A stretch of 64,000 nucleotides of DNA from Asterias amurensis. Its lineage: Eukaryota > Echinodermata > Asteroidea > Forcipulatida > Asteriidae. The stretch is taken from assembly GCF_032118995.1 (NCBI RefSeq), contig NC_092649.1, positions 14,022,191 through 14,086,190 on the forward strand, in the 5' to 3' direction. The translations under genes and the position numbers were made by a program. Of this stretch, positions 10,694-22,324 are shown one piece after another; position 1 is the first letter of the stretch; the number at the start of each line of letters is the position of its first letter. A model generated the notes under the pieces. It saw nothing but the letters and a program-made list of their open reading frames with translations. It searched no databases and had not been told where the DNA came from.

Positions 10694-12414
10694 TCATGAG
10701 CACATGTTTAGACCAACATATATTCAAGCATGTGAAATTCAATGCACATCAAAACAACTGTCATTCTTCGAATGAGCGAAATGGTCATGTATATCCCCCC
10801 CCCCCAATTTTACCAAACATGGCTACTAGTGCTCCTTATAGTGATAAGAAATACAAGTACTTGTGTTCAGTTAGCCTTGCTCAAGGCAGTCGCATTATTC
10901 GCTCCGAAAAGACGCAGCTGTAAACCCACCCGCCGTATACCCTGTGCATGGTGTGTGCGATCACACCGAATGACCAACCCGTATACACACTGTCACATCG
11001 CACGAATACTGTTCACACAAGTCATCGCACTCGTACACCACTAACCGCATGCGGAGGCCGTCAGGCCGACAGCCTTGTCGGATCTGTATCTTCCCGTTTT
11101 AATGTGTTGTATTGAAAAAATTCCAATAGTGGACGAAATTGGGGGGCTCTAGGATATTCTAGTATGCAGCTCATGAATATGTATATCGTTCGTCAGACCT
11201 ATCAGACAACACAGGATGTGAGGCAAATGAATTATTCATGTTGACGTCCAATCACGCACTTCCCTTATCACGACCTTTGGACCCTATCATGCGTCCGTGG
11301 TGGTGGTGTGTGAGGTAAACATGTCTCGTCTTTCGCAGGCATTATGGTAATGAGCTGACCGTGGGAACTCTTCGCTTATTATAGTAATGAGGTCAGTGGC
11401 TTCAACACAGATCCTACAAGGCTTGTGTTCATAAGATATTAATACAGGCATTGACTGTGTCAATGGGCTTTATTCATGAGTCAGTCATATATTACATTGA
11501 AAGCGAGGTAAACAAATTTTGTTTAATGAAACTGAGGCTAGAATGCATTTCATTTAGATAGCCTTGCACAATTATTCAACAGATCACAATTAAAAAATAC
11601 ATTGAGGGAGCATGTAGTGATATCATTTTTATTAAAAGAAGAAAGTACTATTTGAATGGCAAAGCAATTCACTTCTACCAGGGTAGGGGTGTCAATATGC
11701 TGATCAAGAGTACTTCTGTCATGAGAGAATTAAAACTAACTTTATCAACCTACTGAAATCAATGTCAGTCGATATCTAAATTTTTTGCCATCATTTTTAT
11801 TTTTTCATAAAGTCTTTAAATGAAAAAATAAGAGGCAATCATGATGTTGGTCATTGGATATTACATAGAATAATTTAGTGCGTCTGTGCACCACATACAT
11901 CACAAGACCGGATTGTCAAGTAAATATTGAACATAATACAGGATAATACCTAGTCTGGCAAGACATCTTCTACAATATGTGGACATGGTGGACAAATGCA
12001 CACAATACATAAAATCTACATAAAAACAAACAAAATAAACGAAGGTTATTAATATACAGTTGGCGACTCCATTTGGTGCTACAATAATTTCTGAAATTCT
12101 ATTCTTAGTGTTAAAAAATTTAACAATGCCATCATATTCATAGACAGTTTGTATGGCAAAATGTAAAGTTAGGTTAGGACAACTTTTTCATAATTTGTTC
12201 AATGTTCAATTTGTGAATCAGCAATAATGTTAACATGGTGGCACTAGGCCATGGTTAAGGCACAGTCTCCCCAATATTAATAAAAGCAAGGGGAAAAAAG
12301 AAAGAAAAAATGAAAGCCCAATTTAATCTCGAAAAATAATTAATATAACTAGACATTAGGTGTTCAAACAAACACAAAGCTGTTCCGTGTTCCTTTGCTT
12401 TGATTATGTGTTAA
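10694..12414. other. Unassigned AT-rich region
   Basis: No gene recognised. Positions 10874-11050 repeat a block also present at 23791-23955 and 31591-31755 (GCATTATTCGCTCCGAAAAG). A short C run is at 10795-10805. Confidence 0.4.
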
Positions 12415-12699
12415 AATTACCAAGGAGTCTATAACTGAAAAAAAAGTTTGAAAAATACTTGTACAGTGTCTTGAGTTACGGTGCCACTTCATGGGGTCAC
12501 GGTAACCTAAGGCTAATCTCTAACGCCCAAGGAGTCTGTAACTGAAAAAAGTTAGAAAATCGGTTGTGTAGTTCTTGAGATATGGTGCCACTTCTGGTTG
12601 ACCCGGAAGTAGAGGTCAACTTGGGGTCATGGATTTTCAAAGTTTATTTTTAATGCCTTAGGAGGATAAAACTGAACAAAAAGGATTGAAAATCGGTTG
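12415..12699. repeat. ~109-130-bp tandem array, left part
   Basis: Units begin CAAGGAGTCT (12419, 12528, about 12658) and contain TTGAGATATGGTGCCACTTC and GACCCGGAAGTAGAGG. The array resumes at 18787 beyond the gypsy element, which therefore landed inside a unit. Confidence 0.7.
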
Positions 12700-13291
12700 T
12701 GTAGTGAATTCCATTAACAGCTGCCAAGCATGTGTTAGCTTTTAGTGCTCGCACTGGAGACTTTTACCATTCCCCTATTGTATATGACCATCTGGGAATG
12801 TCAGCTGTAAATGGTGAACAATGAACTCCAAAACCCCCAGTGTAGTATAAAAGCCTATTGTAAGTTCCTTTGTGTACGCCTATTGAGCAGGCCCTAATCT
12901 TTTTCCTTAGTGTACATAGCCATATAAAAGCAAATGCAGGCAATAAACCACCCTCACTCTTCTCCAGCTTTTGGTACAGAAAGGTTGTATCTCTCTAACT
13001 TATATAGTCGTAGTATTTAGGTTCATTTATTGTGGTTGTCCAAAGGCTGACTGGAAACTGAATTGGTAGTACACTACTCCTATACAGCAACCTTTCAGCT
13101 GGAGGACACCATTAGGGTATAAAGTAATATCTCTTAATAGTTAAATATAAATAGTAGTTAAGTAATTGTATTTGTGAGATCTTATTAATTTGAATGAAGT
13201 CAAAGCTGACCAGCGCCGCCAAAATGAAGCTTAATTCTGCCCAGACTCAGAAATAGGGTAAGTGTATATAATTGTAACCAAATACCCTATA
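12700..13291 (+). repeat. 5' LTR
   Basis: 592 bp, begins TGTAGTGAATTCC and ends AATACCCTATA (TG...TA ends). It contains TATAAAAGCC near 12848 and ATATAAAAGC near 12923 as possible TATA boxes, and CAATAAACC near 12941. Confidence 0.92.
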
Positions 13292-13293
13292 AC

Positions 13294-13312
13294 TGGTGAC
13301 CCCGACGTGATT
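13294..13312 (+). promoter_or_regulatory. Primer binding site, tRNA-Trp type
   Basis: TGGTGACCCCGACGTGATT, two bases after the LTR. It is complementary over 19 nt to the CCA end of eukaryotic tRNA-Trp as I know that sequence. Confidence 0.85.
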
Positions 13313-13368
13313 ACTTAATTTATTTAACTGCAGTCTTTGTAAGAATTACTTCTCATTTATAATCGGTG

Positions 13369-14088
13369 ATGATTCGATGTTTATTTTTGGCTGATTCTAG
13401 AGCACATAATTTTATTAAGTACCCTAAGTTACCAGATTATGCATTCACCGTTGATTTAATTTCAATTCGCGGTGCTAAAATTTATAACCTTGTCGGTCCA
13501 GCCATACGTAAACTCCAAAGTTACAATACTGCTGATCAAACTATAATTAGATTGGCCGCCGGAGTTAACGACTTGACAGCATTTGTATATGATAGTCTGC
13601 ACGAAAAAAGAGTGTTAAAGCCCTCACAGCACACAGCCGACAGTTTATTTTCCGAACTACTCAAATTTAAAGAGGCAATTTTATCGGCCCGACCAAATAC
13701 CGTTGTTTTATTTACCACAATTCCAACTACATCATTCGCTAAATTTCAGAGCAGCAAAAAACTCAGCACTCCTATTCTCTCTGAAAACGACCTTCACATA
13801 TATCAGCACCAACTTGATACAACCATCGATAATATCAATAGTCTAATCATAAATCACAACCAGGTCGGACAACAAGGAATACATTTCAAAACCTTATGTT
13901 GGCATAGTTATATAAGAAAGAGTTCTAGACGACAGCGGCGTGGAAAAACCACACACGTTGTACGAAACCACTTCGCACACCTATACGATGGCCTTCATGG
14001 CGATTCAAAGTTAAAGAAACAATGGCACTTAGCAATGTATAAAGTGTTTGCCCTGGATCGTCAATCATTTATTCACATCCGTAATTAA
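13369..14088 (+). CDS. SGNH/GDSL hydrolase-like protein of the retrotransposon
   Basis: 239 residues from ATG 13369, between primer site and gag, with its own start and stop. It has the four SGNH landmarks in the right order: FLADSRAHN (nucleophile S10, block I), RGAKI (G35, block II), GVNDL (N67, block III) and YDGLHGDSKLKKQW (D207 and H210, block V). Predicted beta-strands precede blocks I and III, as in the family's flavodoxin-like fold. SGNH domains are known in CR1-type LINE ORF1 proteins and Ngaro tyrosine-recombinase elements; I do not know of one in CsRn1-type gypsy elements. Activity (esterase, or a lipid- or nucleic-acid-related role) is unknown. Confidence 0.7.
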   Translation: MIRCLFLADSRAHNFIKYPKLPDYAFTVDLISIRGAKIYNLVGPAIRKLQSYNTADQTIIRLAAGVNDLTAFVYDSLHEKRVLKPSQHTADSLFSELLKFKEAILSARPNTVVLFTTIPTTSFAKFQSSKKLSTPILSENDLHIYQHQLDTTIDNINSLIINHNQVGQQGIHFKTLCWHSYIRKSSRRQRRGKTTHVVRNHFAHLYDGLHGDSKLKKQWHLAMYKVFALDRQSFIHIRN

Positions 14089-14131
14089 ATTAACAATTGT
14101 TGATGTAAGTCGTTTTTAAACTCTAAGAACT

Positions 14132-14983
14132 ATGGATGAACCACTTGAAGTAAAGGCGCCATTGGCAGCAGTCAGTCTCAAATTACCACCTTTCTGGCCG
14201 AAAGATCCAATAATCTGGTTTGCCCAAATAGAGGCACAGTTTCAAACCCGAAATATTACTAGTCAATCTACTAAATTTGCTTATGTAGTATCTTCACTTC
14301 AACCAGAAATCGCACAGGAAGTAAGAGATTTACTTATAGATCCCCCTACAGTTGATCAATATGATAAGATTAAGTCAGAACTTATCAAACGAACTTCTGA
14401 GTCCGAACAAAAACGACTACATCAGTTGTTAATTTCCGAAGAGCTTGGTGATAGAAAGCCTTCCCAACTTCTTCGCCGCATGAAACAACTTCTAGGGGAA
14501 AATAAACTAGAAACTAGTATCTTGAGGCAATTGTTCCTGCAACGTTTGCCTCAGAACGTACACTTAATTCTAGCATCCTCAAGCGATGGTTTGGATCTCG
14601 ATCAATTAGCTATCATTGCAGATAAGATCGTAGAAGTGGCATCCCCATCACCTGCAATAGCCGCCTGTACAATAGCCGCGGGCTCAGATACACCATCTCA
14701 AGCATTTGATGCAAAATTTGACAAATTACAAGCTCAAATTAACCAATTAACGACCTTAATGCAAGGCCTAGTTACAGGTAGCCAAGAGAGTAGGAATAGT
14801 CGTAGTAGAGATCGCTCAGGGAATAACAAGTACCGAAGTCCATCCAGGCAGTCTAGAGACGTGCCACGGGCAGGTTCAGAATGTTGGTACCATTGGCGGT
14901 TTGGAGACAAAGCAACCAAATGTGTCAAACCATGCTCATACCCGGATTCTAACTCAAATAGACTACCTCACCAGGAAAACTAG
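14132..14983 (+). CDS. gag: Gag (capsid and nucleocapsid)
   Basis: 283 residues from ATG 14132. The N-terminal two thirds are helix-rich and resemble gypsy-type capsids ([19 protein letters not shown] start, [10 protein letters not shown] late motif). An RS-rich linker follows, then one zinc knuckle [18 protein letters not shown] (C251, H254, C264, C268), the C-H-C-C form typical of CsRn1-like elements. Pol is in a different frame and overlaps the end of gag, as in families that reach Pol by frameshifting. Confidence 0.88.
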   Translation: MDEPLEVKAPLAAVSLKLPPFWPKDPIIWFAQIEAQFQTRNITSQSTKFAYVVSSLQPEIAQEVRDLLIDPPTVDQYDKIKSELIKRTSESEQKRLHQLLISEELGDRKPSQLLRRMKQLLGENKLETSILRQLFLQRLPQNVHLILASSSDGLDLDQLAIIADKIVEVASPSPAIAACTIAAGSDTPSQAFDAKFDKLQAQINQLTTLMQGLVTGSQESRNSRSRDRSGNNKYRSPSRQSRDVPRAGSECWYHWRFGDKATKCVKPCSYPDSNSNRLPHQEN

Positions 14984-15009
14984 AACGCCAGCATTTAGGG
15001 ACGACAAAT

Positions 15010-18000
15010 TTGTCTGGCCAATCCAAAAGTCGTCTATTTTACGTTACCGACAAGTTCACTGGTACTAAATTTTTGATCGACACTGGTGCCGAAGTGAGTG
15101 TTTTACCACCTAGCATTAGGGATAAACAGAATAGTAGCCCTTATACATTGCAGGCAGTTAATAAGACTCCAATATCAACTTACGGAGAAAGGTCAATGAC
15201 GTTAGATATAGGCTTAAGACGAGCTTACAAATGGATTTTTATCATCGCATCTGTACCTATACCAATACTCGGTGCAGATTTCCTAAAGCATTTTTCTTTA
15301 GCAGTAGATGTTAGAAATCGTAAACTTATTGATACATTGACTGAATTAAACGTTTCAGGCTGCAGAGCATCAATAGTTTCACCCAGCCCTGTTTTTGCCA
15401 TACCAGATAGCATTGGTATACCTCTTTTACTTAGAGAATATTCAGATGTAACTCGGCCGAATTTTCAAGAACATCCCGTTAAACACAATGTCACGCACCA
15501 TATTACCACCACGGGCCCACCAGTGAATGCACGTCCCCGACGATTGTCCTCGGACAAGTTACATATAGCCAAAGCAGAATTTAATCACATGCTTGACTTG
15601 GGAATAATCCGTCCCTCAAAAAGCCCATGGTCTTCACCTTTGCACATGGTACCTAAGAAAAATGGCGATTGGAGACCTTGCGGTGACTATCGTGCTTTAA
15701 ATAATGCCACAACACCTGATAGGTACCCGATTCCCCACATTCACGATTTTGCATCAACCTTACATGACAAGAAGATTTTCAGTAAAGTTGACCTAGTCAA
15801 GGCTTACCACCAGATACCTGTTGAACCCGAAGATATACCAAAAACGGCAATAACTACACCTTTCGGCCTTTTTGAATATATAAGAATGCCCTTCGGGTTA
15901 AGAAATGCTGCGCAAACATTTCAAAGATTTATCGATCAAGTATTACACGGCCTGGATTTCACCTATGCTTATATTGACGATTTGTTGATTGCAAGTGAAA
16001 ATGAGCAACAACATGAATATCATCTCAGACTACTTTTTGACCGCTTACGAGAATACGGGGTGGTAATCAACCCTAGTAAATGCGAATTCAAAGTAACTAG
16101 TCTTGATTTCTTAGGCCACCATATTGACTGTCATGGTATCAAACCTTTGGAAAATAAGGTGAAGTTAATCCAAGACTTTCCAGTACCAATTTCACTCCGC
16201 AAATTGAGAGAATTTCTGGGATTGATCAATTTTTATCGGCGTTTCATCCCACATTGCGCTGATATTTTACAACCCTTGACTGACATGCTGTCTTGCAAGT
16301 CAAAAGACAAAGCGATTTCACTTACTGAATGTGAATTGGCATCTTTCCAAAGAGCAAAATCTACTCTAGCTGAAGCTACTATGTTAGTACACCCAGCTGT
16401 AGACCTACCTCTCTGTCTAATGGTAGATGCATCCAACCTTGCAGTTGGCGGTGTACTTCAGCAATGTGACAACGACGTTATGAGACCAATTTCATTCTTC
16501 TCTAAACGTTTACAACCAGCAGAGACTAGATACAGTACTTTTGGTCGTGAATTGCTGGCTGTATACTTAGCCGTACGTCATTTTAAGTATGCTTTGGAAG
16601 GTCGTAACTTCTATATTCTGACTGACCATAAGCCGCTTATATATGCTTTTAATGCAAGGCCCGATAGATACTCGCCAAGAGAAGTACGTCATTTAGACTA
16701 TATTTCTCAGTTCAGTACTGACATCCGTTACATTAAAGGTAAAGAAAACCTTGTAGCAGATGCTCTATCACGATATGACATAAGTTTAGTTACCGATCCT
16801 AGCCTTCCCGGTAGTGAGGTGAACTTCGAACAAATCGCCCTTCAGCAAAAGACAGACCCAGAGCTATGTAAGCTACGTGAATCGTCTAGTCTTCAATTTG
16901 AAGAGGTGCCTATTCCCACTTCACACAATACCATAATTTGTGACACATCTACTGGACATCCACGTCCATACGTCACTCCTGAATTCAGACGTAACATTTT
17001 TGATTCGATACATAATCTATCTCATCCAGGTATTAGAGCAACACAACGCCTAATAACTCACAGATTCGTATGGCCGTCAATTAACAAAGATGTCAGACTC
17101 TGGACCAAACATTGTATCCAGTGTCAACGTGCCAAGGTACATCGTCACACAGTGACTCCGATAGGTACCTTTGCAACACCTGACGCTAGATTTAGCCATG
17201 TTCACATTGACATTGTTGGTCCTCTACCCCCATCCAACGGTTGTTGCTACTTACTCACATGTATAGACCGATTTACAAGGTGGCCTGAAGCAATACCCAT
17301 TGCTAACATTACAGCTGAAACTGTAGCAAAAGCATTTACTGAAAGATGGGTAGCTACATTCGGTGTTCCCGCAATAATAACCACAGATAGAGGTAGACAG
17401 TTCGAATCAAACTTGTTCCAACAACTATCCCAATTAATAGGCAGCAAACACATTCGCACTACTGCGTACCATCCAGCAGCAAATGGATTAGTGGAACGTT
17501 TCCATCGGCAACTTAAATCTGCTTTCAAAACGCAGAGCGAGCCTAACAGATGGACTGAATCACTACCACTTATTTTACTAAGTATCCGCTCATCATTAAA
17601 AGTGGATATTGGTTGTAGCGTTGCTGAGTTAGTGTTTGGGTCCACTCTGAGATTACCGGGTGAACTCTTAGTCCCGGTCAGTAATTTTGATAGTCTAGAC
17701 CCAGCCGTGTACGTTGACCGTTTGCGCCGACACATGTCTGAATTAAAACCAGAGTCTACAAGACCTAATCAACGCAAAAGTCACATTCATACCGATTTAC
17801 ATTCATGTTCCCATGTGTTTGTACGTGTAGATTCGGTAAAGAAACCATTACAACCACCTTATCAAGGCCCGTACCGAGTCATCGACAGAAAGAGTAAATT
17901 CTTTATAATCGAAAAAAATGGCAAACAAGATTCAGTTAGCATTGATAGATTAAAGGTTGCTCACATTGACTCAGAGACAAAATCTGTAACAACACATGTT

Positions 18001-18117
18001 GTTGAAAAACCAACACCAGCCAGTGCCCCTGAACAGAAGTCGGAAAGAATTACTCGTTCTGGACGTCATGTTCGGTGGCCAAGTAGATATGTACATACCG
18101 TAGTAATAGATAGATGA
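15010..18117 (+). CDS. pol: Pol (protease, reverse transcriptase, RNase H, integrase)
   Basis: About 1035 residues counted from 15010; the frame opens slightly upstream (about 14962) inside the end of gag. Protease [11 protein letters not shown] at residues 24-34; reverse transcriptase with YIDDLL at 321; RNase H starting [10 protein letters not shown] (D473); integrase zinc-binding H668...C702-x2-C705; catalytic D734, D793 and E829 (D-x35-E spacing). A C-terminal tail with [10 protein letters not shown] resembles the GPY/F module and is followed by a basic end. All domains are in the Ty3/gypsy order and appear whole. Confidence 0.93.
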   Translation: MSGQSKSRLFYVTDKFTGTKFLIDTGAEVSVLPPSIRDKQNSSPYTLQAVNKTPISTYGERSMTLDIGLRRAYKWIFIIASVPIPILGADFLKHFSLAVDVRNRKLIDTLTELNVSGCRASIVSPSPVFAIPDSIGIPLLLREYSDVTRPNFQEHPVKHNVTHHITTTGPPVNARPRRLSSDKLHIAKAEFNHMLDLGIIRPSKSPWSSPLHMVPKKNGDWRPCGDYRALNNATTPDRYPIPHIHDFASTLHDKKIFSKVDLVKAYHQIPVEPEDIPKTAITTPFGLFEYIRMPFGLRNAAQTFQRFIDQVLHGLDFTYAYIDDLLIASENEQQHEYHLRLLFDRLREYGVVINPSKCEFKVTSLDFLGHHIDCHGIKPLENKVKLIQDFPVPISLRKLREFLGLINFYRRFIPHCADILQPLTDMLSCKSKDKAISLTECELASFQRAKSTLAEATMLVHPAVDLPLCLMVDASNLAVGGVLQQCDNDVMRPISFFSKRLQPAETRYSTFGRELLAVYLAVRHFKYALEGRNFYILTDHKPLIYAFNARPDRYSPREVRHLDYISQFSTDIRYIKGKENLVADALSRYDISLVTDPSLPGSEVNFEQIALQQKTDPELCKLRESSSLQFEEVPIPTSHNTIICDTSTGHPRPYVTPEFRRNIFDSIHNLSHPGIRATQRLITHRFVWPSINKDVRLWTKHCIQCQRAKVHRHTVTPIGTFATPDARFSHVHIDIVGPLPPSNGCCYLLTCIDRFTRWPEAIPIANITAETVAKAFTERWVATFGVPAIITTDRGRQFESNLFQQLSQLIGSKHIRTTAYHPAANGLVERFHRQLKSAFKTQSEPNRWTESLPLILLSIRSSLKVDIGCSVAELVFGSTLRLPGELLVPVSNFDSLDPAVYVDRLRRHMSELKPESTRPNQRKSHIHTDLHSCSHVFVRVDSVKKPLQPPYQGPYRVIDRKSKFFIIEKNGKQDSVSIDRLKVAHIDSETKSVTTHVVEKPTPASAPEQKSERITRSGRHVRWPSRYVHTVVIDR

Positions 18118-18177
18118 AATTTTGTAAATAACTTTTGTATATTATTATCGATCACTTCCTTGTGAAGTTGTGATCTT

Positions 18178-18190
18178 GGAGGGGGCTAGA
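18178..18190 (+). promoter_or_regulatory. Polypurine tract
   Basis: GGAGGGGGCTAGA lies directly before the 3' LTR, where plus-strand priming occurs in this class. Confidence 0.75.
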
Positions 18191-18782
18191 TGTAGTGAAT
18201 TCCATTAACAGCTGCCAAGCATGTGTTAGCTTTTAGTGCTCGCACTGGAGACTTTTACCATTCCCCTATTGTATATGACCATCTGGGAATGTCAGCTGTA
18301 AATGGTGAACAATGAACTCCAAAACCCCCAGTGTAGTATAAAAGCCTATTGTAAGTTCCTTTGTGTACGCCTATTGAGCAGGCCCTAATCTTTTTCCTTA
18401 GTGTACATAGCCATATAAAAGCAAATGCAGGCAATAAACCACCCTCACTCTTCTCCAGCTTTTGGTACAGAAAGGTTGTATCTCTCTAACTTATATAGTC
18501 GTAGTATTTAGGTTCATTTATTGTGGTTGTCCAAAGGCTGACTGGAAACTGAATTGGTAGTACACTACTCCTATACAGCAACCTTTCAGCTGGAGGACAC
18601 CATTAGGGTATAAAGTAATATCTCTTAATAGTTAAATATAAATAGTAGTTAAGTAATTGTATTTGTGAGATCTTATTAATTTGAATGAAGTCAAAGCTGA
18701 CCAGCGCCGCCAAAATGAAGCTTAATTCTGCCCAGACTCAGAAATAGGGTAAGTGTATATAATTGTAACCAAATACCCTATA
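18191..18782 (+). repeat. 3' LTR
   Basis: 592 bp, the same length as the 5' LTR with no difference noticed by eye. Followed by GTTG, the target duplication. Confidence 0.92.
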
Positions 18783-18786
18783 GTTG

Positions 18787-19028
18787 TATAGTACTTGGCG
18801 TATGGTCCCACTTCCGGTTCACCCGGACGTAGAGGCCAACATGGGATCACGGGTTTTACAGTCAATATTAATGTCAAGGAGTCTGTAAGTGAAAACAAAT
18901 TGAAAATCGGTTGAGTAGTTCTTGAGATATGGTCCCACTTTCGGTTGACCCGGAAGTAGAGGCCAAATTGAGGTCACGGTTTTTCCAAATTTTTCTCCTA
19001 TCCCCAAGGAGTCTTATAACTACAAACA
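18787..19028. repeat. ~127-bp tandem array, right part
   Basis: Continuation of the array at 12415-12699: CAAGGAGTCT at about 18879 and 19006, with TATGGTCCCACTT and GACCCGGAAGTAGAGG within each unit. Confidence 0.7.
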
Positions 19029-19370
19029 GTCGACATCCTCAAAGTAGGATGTCGTCTTGCTGTGATAATTTATCTCGGAATGTCGACATCCTTAAAGTAG
19101 GATGTCGTCTTGCTGTGATAATTTATCTCGGTATGTCGACATCCTAAACGTCAGTTGTCATCTCCCTGTGATAATTTATCTCGGGAAGTCGACATTCTAA
19201 AAGAAGAATGTCGTCTTCCTTTGATAATTTATCTCGGAATGTCGATATCCCAAAAGTAGGATGTCGTCTTGCTGTGATAATTTATCTCGGGAAGTCGACA
19301 TCCTAAAATTAGGATGTCGTCTTCCTGTGATAATTTATCTCGGGAAGTCGACATCCCGAAAGTAGGATTT
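19029..19370. repeat. 53-bp hairpin satellite, six and a half units
   Basis: GTCGA begins units at 19029, 19082, 19135, 19188, 19241, 19294 and 19347, exactly 53 bp apart. Each full unit carries an inverted repeat GACATCCT...AGGATGTC around a four- to six-base loop, then CTGTGATAATTTATCTCGG. In the unit at 19188 both arms changed together (GACATTCT and AGAATGTC). Confidence 0.9.
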
Positions 19371-20112
19371 TTATGCCCCGCCGGCGAAGCCAGCCGAAGG
19401 GGCATTATAGTGTTTGCCTTGTCCTTCCGTGTGTGTGTGGGCGGGTGTGTGTGTGTGTGTGTGTGTGTGGACATCATCCTTTTGTCCGAGCGATATCTCA
19501 AGAAGGACTTGGCGTATCGACTCCAAACTTGGTTTGTGGATTGGTCATGGGATCCCCTAGAAGCCTATTGATTTTGGACCCCCTCAGATAAATATTAAGC
19601 TCGTTATGGCTAAAACAAAAGAAATGTTGTCCGAGCGATATCTCAAGGACTTGGCGTATCAACTCCAAACTTGGTTTGTGGATTGGTCATGGGATCCCCT
19701 AGAAGCCTATTGATTTTGGACCCCCTCAGATAAATATTAAGCTCGTTATGGCTAAAACAAAAGAAATGTTGTCCGAGCGATATCTAAAGAAGGACTTGGC
19801 GTATCAACTCCAAACTTGGTTTGTGGATTGGTCATGGGATCCCCTAGAAGCCTATTGATTTTGGACCCCCTCAGATAAATATTAAGCTCGTTATGGCTAA
19901 AACAAAAGAAATGTTGTCCGAGCGATATCTCAAGAAGGACTTGGCGTATCAACTCAAAACTTGGTTTGTGGATTGGTCATGGAATCCCCTAGACGCCTAT
20001 TGTTTTTGGACCCCCTCAAATATTAAGCTCATTTTGGCTAAAACCATAACTAAAAAAGGACTTGGTTTAGCAACTCCTATCTCAGCGGGGCATTTGTGTT
20101 GTCAACACACCA
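19371..20112. repeat. Tandem-repeat element with GCCCC hairpin and (GT)n
   Basis: Starts with GCCCCGCCGGCGAAGC / GCCGAAGGGGC, a hairpin, then (GT)n at about 19430-19469. Four tandem units of 142-145 bp follow (TTGTCCGAGCG at 19482, 19627, 19769, 19914), then a tail containing GCGGGGCATTTGTG. Units are almost identical, so amplification was recent. Similar GCCCC-hairpin elements are widespread in invertebrates; the superfamily is not known to me. Confidence 0.75.
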
Positions 20113-21789
20113 TTCTTGTTTTTTTTTAAATGATTTTACTTGTATACGTTTTGTGAACTAGTATTACATTTCCAACAATATTTCTAATATTCATGGTCAT
20201 AAACTACGTTAAACTAAAATAATGGACGAAACAAAATGTCCCACGTAGAACTCCATAAGGTTTGGAACATAATGGTCTCGCAAGTTCAAGTACGCGCGAG
20301 ACTTGCTTAGTCTACACAGAAGGTAATAAATAATTTATTACAAGCAAATGCAATCGTACAATAATACAAAACAAAAACTAAAAATCAATGCAAAACACAT
20401 GTAGGGGATGGAGGGGCCCATAAAAAGCAAACCTTAACGAGTACGGACCCCCCCCCCCCCTTTCTAACGAAGAAAGCAATGTAAGCAATTTTATGTAGTG
20501 GGTGTAATCTTATGTAGCGGCAAAACAATTCAAAATTACAGGAAGAACAAACACAAAAACAGTTAGCGTAAAATAAAACTTAACCATATATTTAAATGAA
20601 AGAGATAAACAAAATACCCAACATCATAATAAAACATAAAAGGGAACACTAGTTGTGTGATAAAAATAAATACTAGAGAAAATGGGCTCCACAACTCTTG
20701 CTGGGAAAAAAACCATGTCGAAATATACCATTGTTATCCATTAGAGACGTTTTGTAGTCACTTTGGTTGGGGAGCGAGGAATCTAGCAAAAACACACGAA
20801 AATCCCATGGCTGGGACATTAGTTTATACACCAGACAAATCTATTATATGGATATTCTTTTGAATATTTAATTTTGTGCATATGGTCCGTGATTCATGGT
20901 CCGTTGAATATAAGTGGGCGGTTATGTATCGACAACAGACTTTTATCCTTTTGATCACCATCAGCCCCATGTATAATAAACTTCAACGGCTTACGATTGC
21001 ACTTTTGGTTTTGTCATTTTAAACTCCGGTTCCATTGTGTGCTGTCTGTTACCCTCCACACATAGATTTTCTTGTGAATAGTAGCTGTGTATGATTCATG
21101 GATCGCTGAATAATGTGGCGATAACAAACTTTTATCATTTTGAACTGAATGCTTGATTTATTATCTAGAGGTAAATGCTTGAGGCCAGTAAGAATATTGT
21201 GCACGTACACCATGTAGTTTTTGTTGGAAACCGTTTGCTAACAGCCATTTATGTTACCCTTCGAAATAAAATCAGAAAATTTATAAGTTTGCTTGTTGCA
21301 TAAAATTAAATTGAAGATGATGCCTGAATTGATTTTTACAATCAGAGTTGGACTCTAGACTGACGTGTTGGACTCATTAAACACTCCAAGTGGTTCAATA
21401 GGTAGTGCAATTCCAATACTTATTACGCTGATGTTCTCATGATGTCAGCATCAACAGGAAGTTCCAACAACTTTGTCCCCTTGTACAATTAAATATGCAA
21501 ATATGGGTCACGTGGTTAATTAATTACGATTTTTAACATTTTGGGGGTCGGTGGTTTGATGTTTGATCTAGTACGATTTGATTTCACAGAACTCTTAACC
21601 ACCAAACGCATGATCACCATTTTCCGCTTACTGTGTTTTTCAAACATCATCGTGTCATGCATGCACACATGTTATGTTGGGCTAACAATTGAGAAAAAGA
21701 AAAGGCAACACTATCGATATAAAGATAAGAATCTAACTTAAATATTATTACAAAAATAAATATATTTTTAGTTTTGGGGGATAAGCTGA

Positions 21790-21868
21790 AATATTGATAT
21801 CGCACGGAGATTCGAACTCGCAGGTATCGGCGAAATAAGCGCGACTGATGACCAATAGGCTATAACGG
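21790..21868 (-). repeat. tRNA-like SINE head (second family)
   Basis: On the minus strand TAGCCTATTGGTCATCAG resembles an A box and GCGAGTTCGAATCTC a B box, 40-50 nt apart. It lacks a clean acceptor stem, so a SINE remnant is more likely than a gene. Confidence 0.35.
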
Positions 21869-22093
21869 CCAATACACAATTTCGAGGGTTTACATGTATG
21901 TATATCAACAGAGGGGATTATGATCCGGCGAAATAATTCTCGTTTCATGATTTTGCGAACATTGTCACTAAATATGAACTTCATCGCCTATAACTATTAA
22001 GTAGGGTTGAAATGTAGTTTTAGATGCCTTTAGGGGTTTTTGACAGAGACTGCGCTGTGGTCCAGAACGTAGGTATAAAAACAAGAAAAGGAG

Positions 22094-22324
22094 ACTTGAG
22101 TAGGCTCCTCTCAAGAAGTCACAACTCATGATAGGTACATACTGAATTGCATTTACCATAGAGAATGTTTAACAATAACATGGAAGCGACTGCATCCAGT
22201 TATATTCAAATGCGTAGACTCGTCTCAAGAAGTCACAACTCATGATAGGTACATACTGTATGGCATTTACCAAAGAGAATATTTAACATTAACATGGAAG
22301 CGACTGCATCCAGTTATATTCAAA
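22094..22324. repeat. Two tandem ~114-bp units
   Basis: CTCAAGAAGTCACAACTCAT to CAGTTATATTCAAAT occurs twice in a row with about ten differences. Confidence 0.8.

Larger units (their letters stand above)
12700..18782 (+). mobile_element. Ty3/gypsy LTR retrotransposon, CsRn1-like; looks whole
   Basis: 6083 bp with two 592-bp LTRs in which I saw no difference, flanked by GTTG on both sides (4-bp target duplication). The primer site TGGTGACCCCGACGTGATT matches the 3' end of tRNA-Trp, and the gag zinc knuckle is of the C-H-C-C type; both are marks of the CsRn1 clade. Order: LTR, primer site, extra SGNH-like frame, gag, pol (protease, reverse transcriptase, RNase H, integrase), polypurine tract, LTR. 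The element looks whole and very young. It interrupts a ~127-bp repeat array. Confidence 0.92.

Noticed and set aside
13536-13718. Minus-strand frame opposite the SGNH-like gene
   Set aside because: Short antisense shadow without motifs.
17247-17735. 162-codon minus-strand frame
   Set aside because: Antisense shadow of the integrase region of pol.
19029-19370. CRISPR-like regular array
   Set aside because: The whole 53-bp unit is repeated, without distinct spacers, in an animal genome; it is a satellite.
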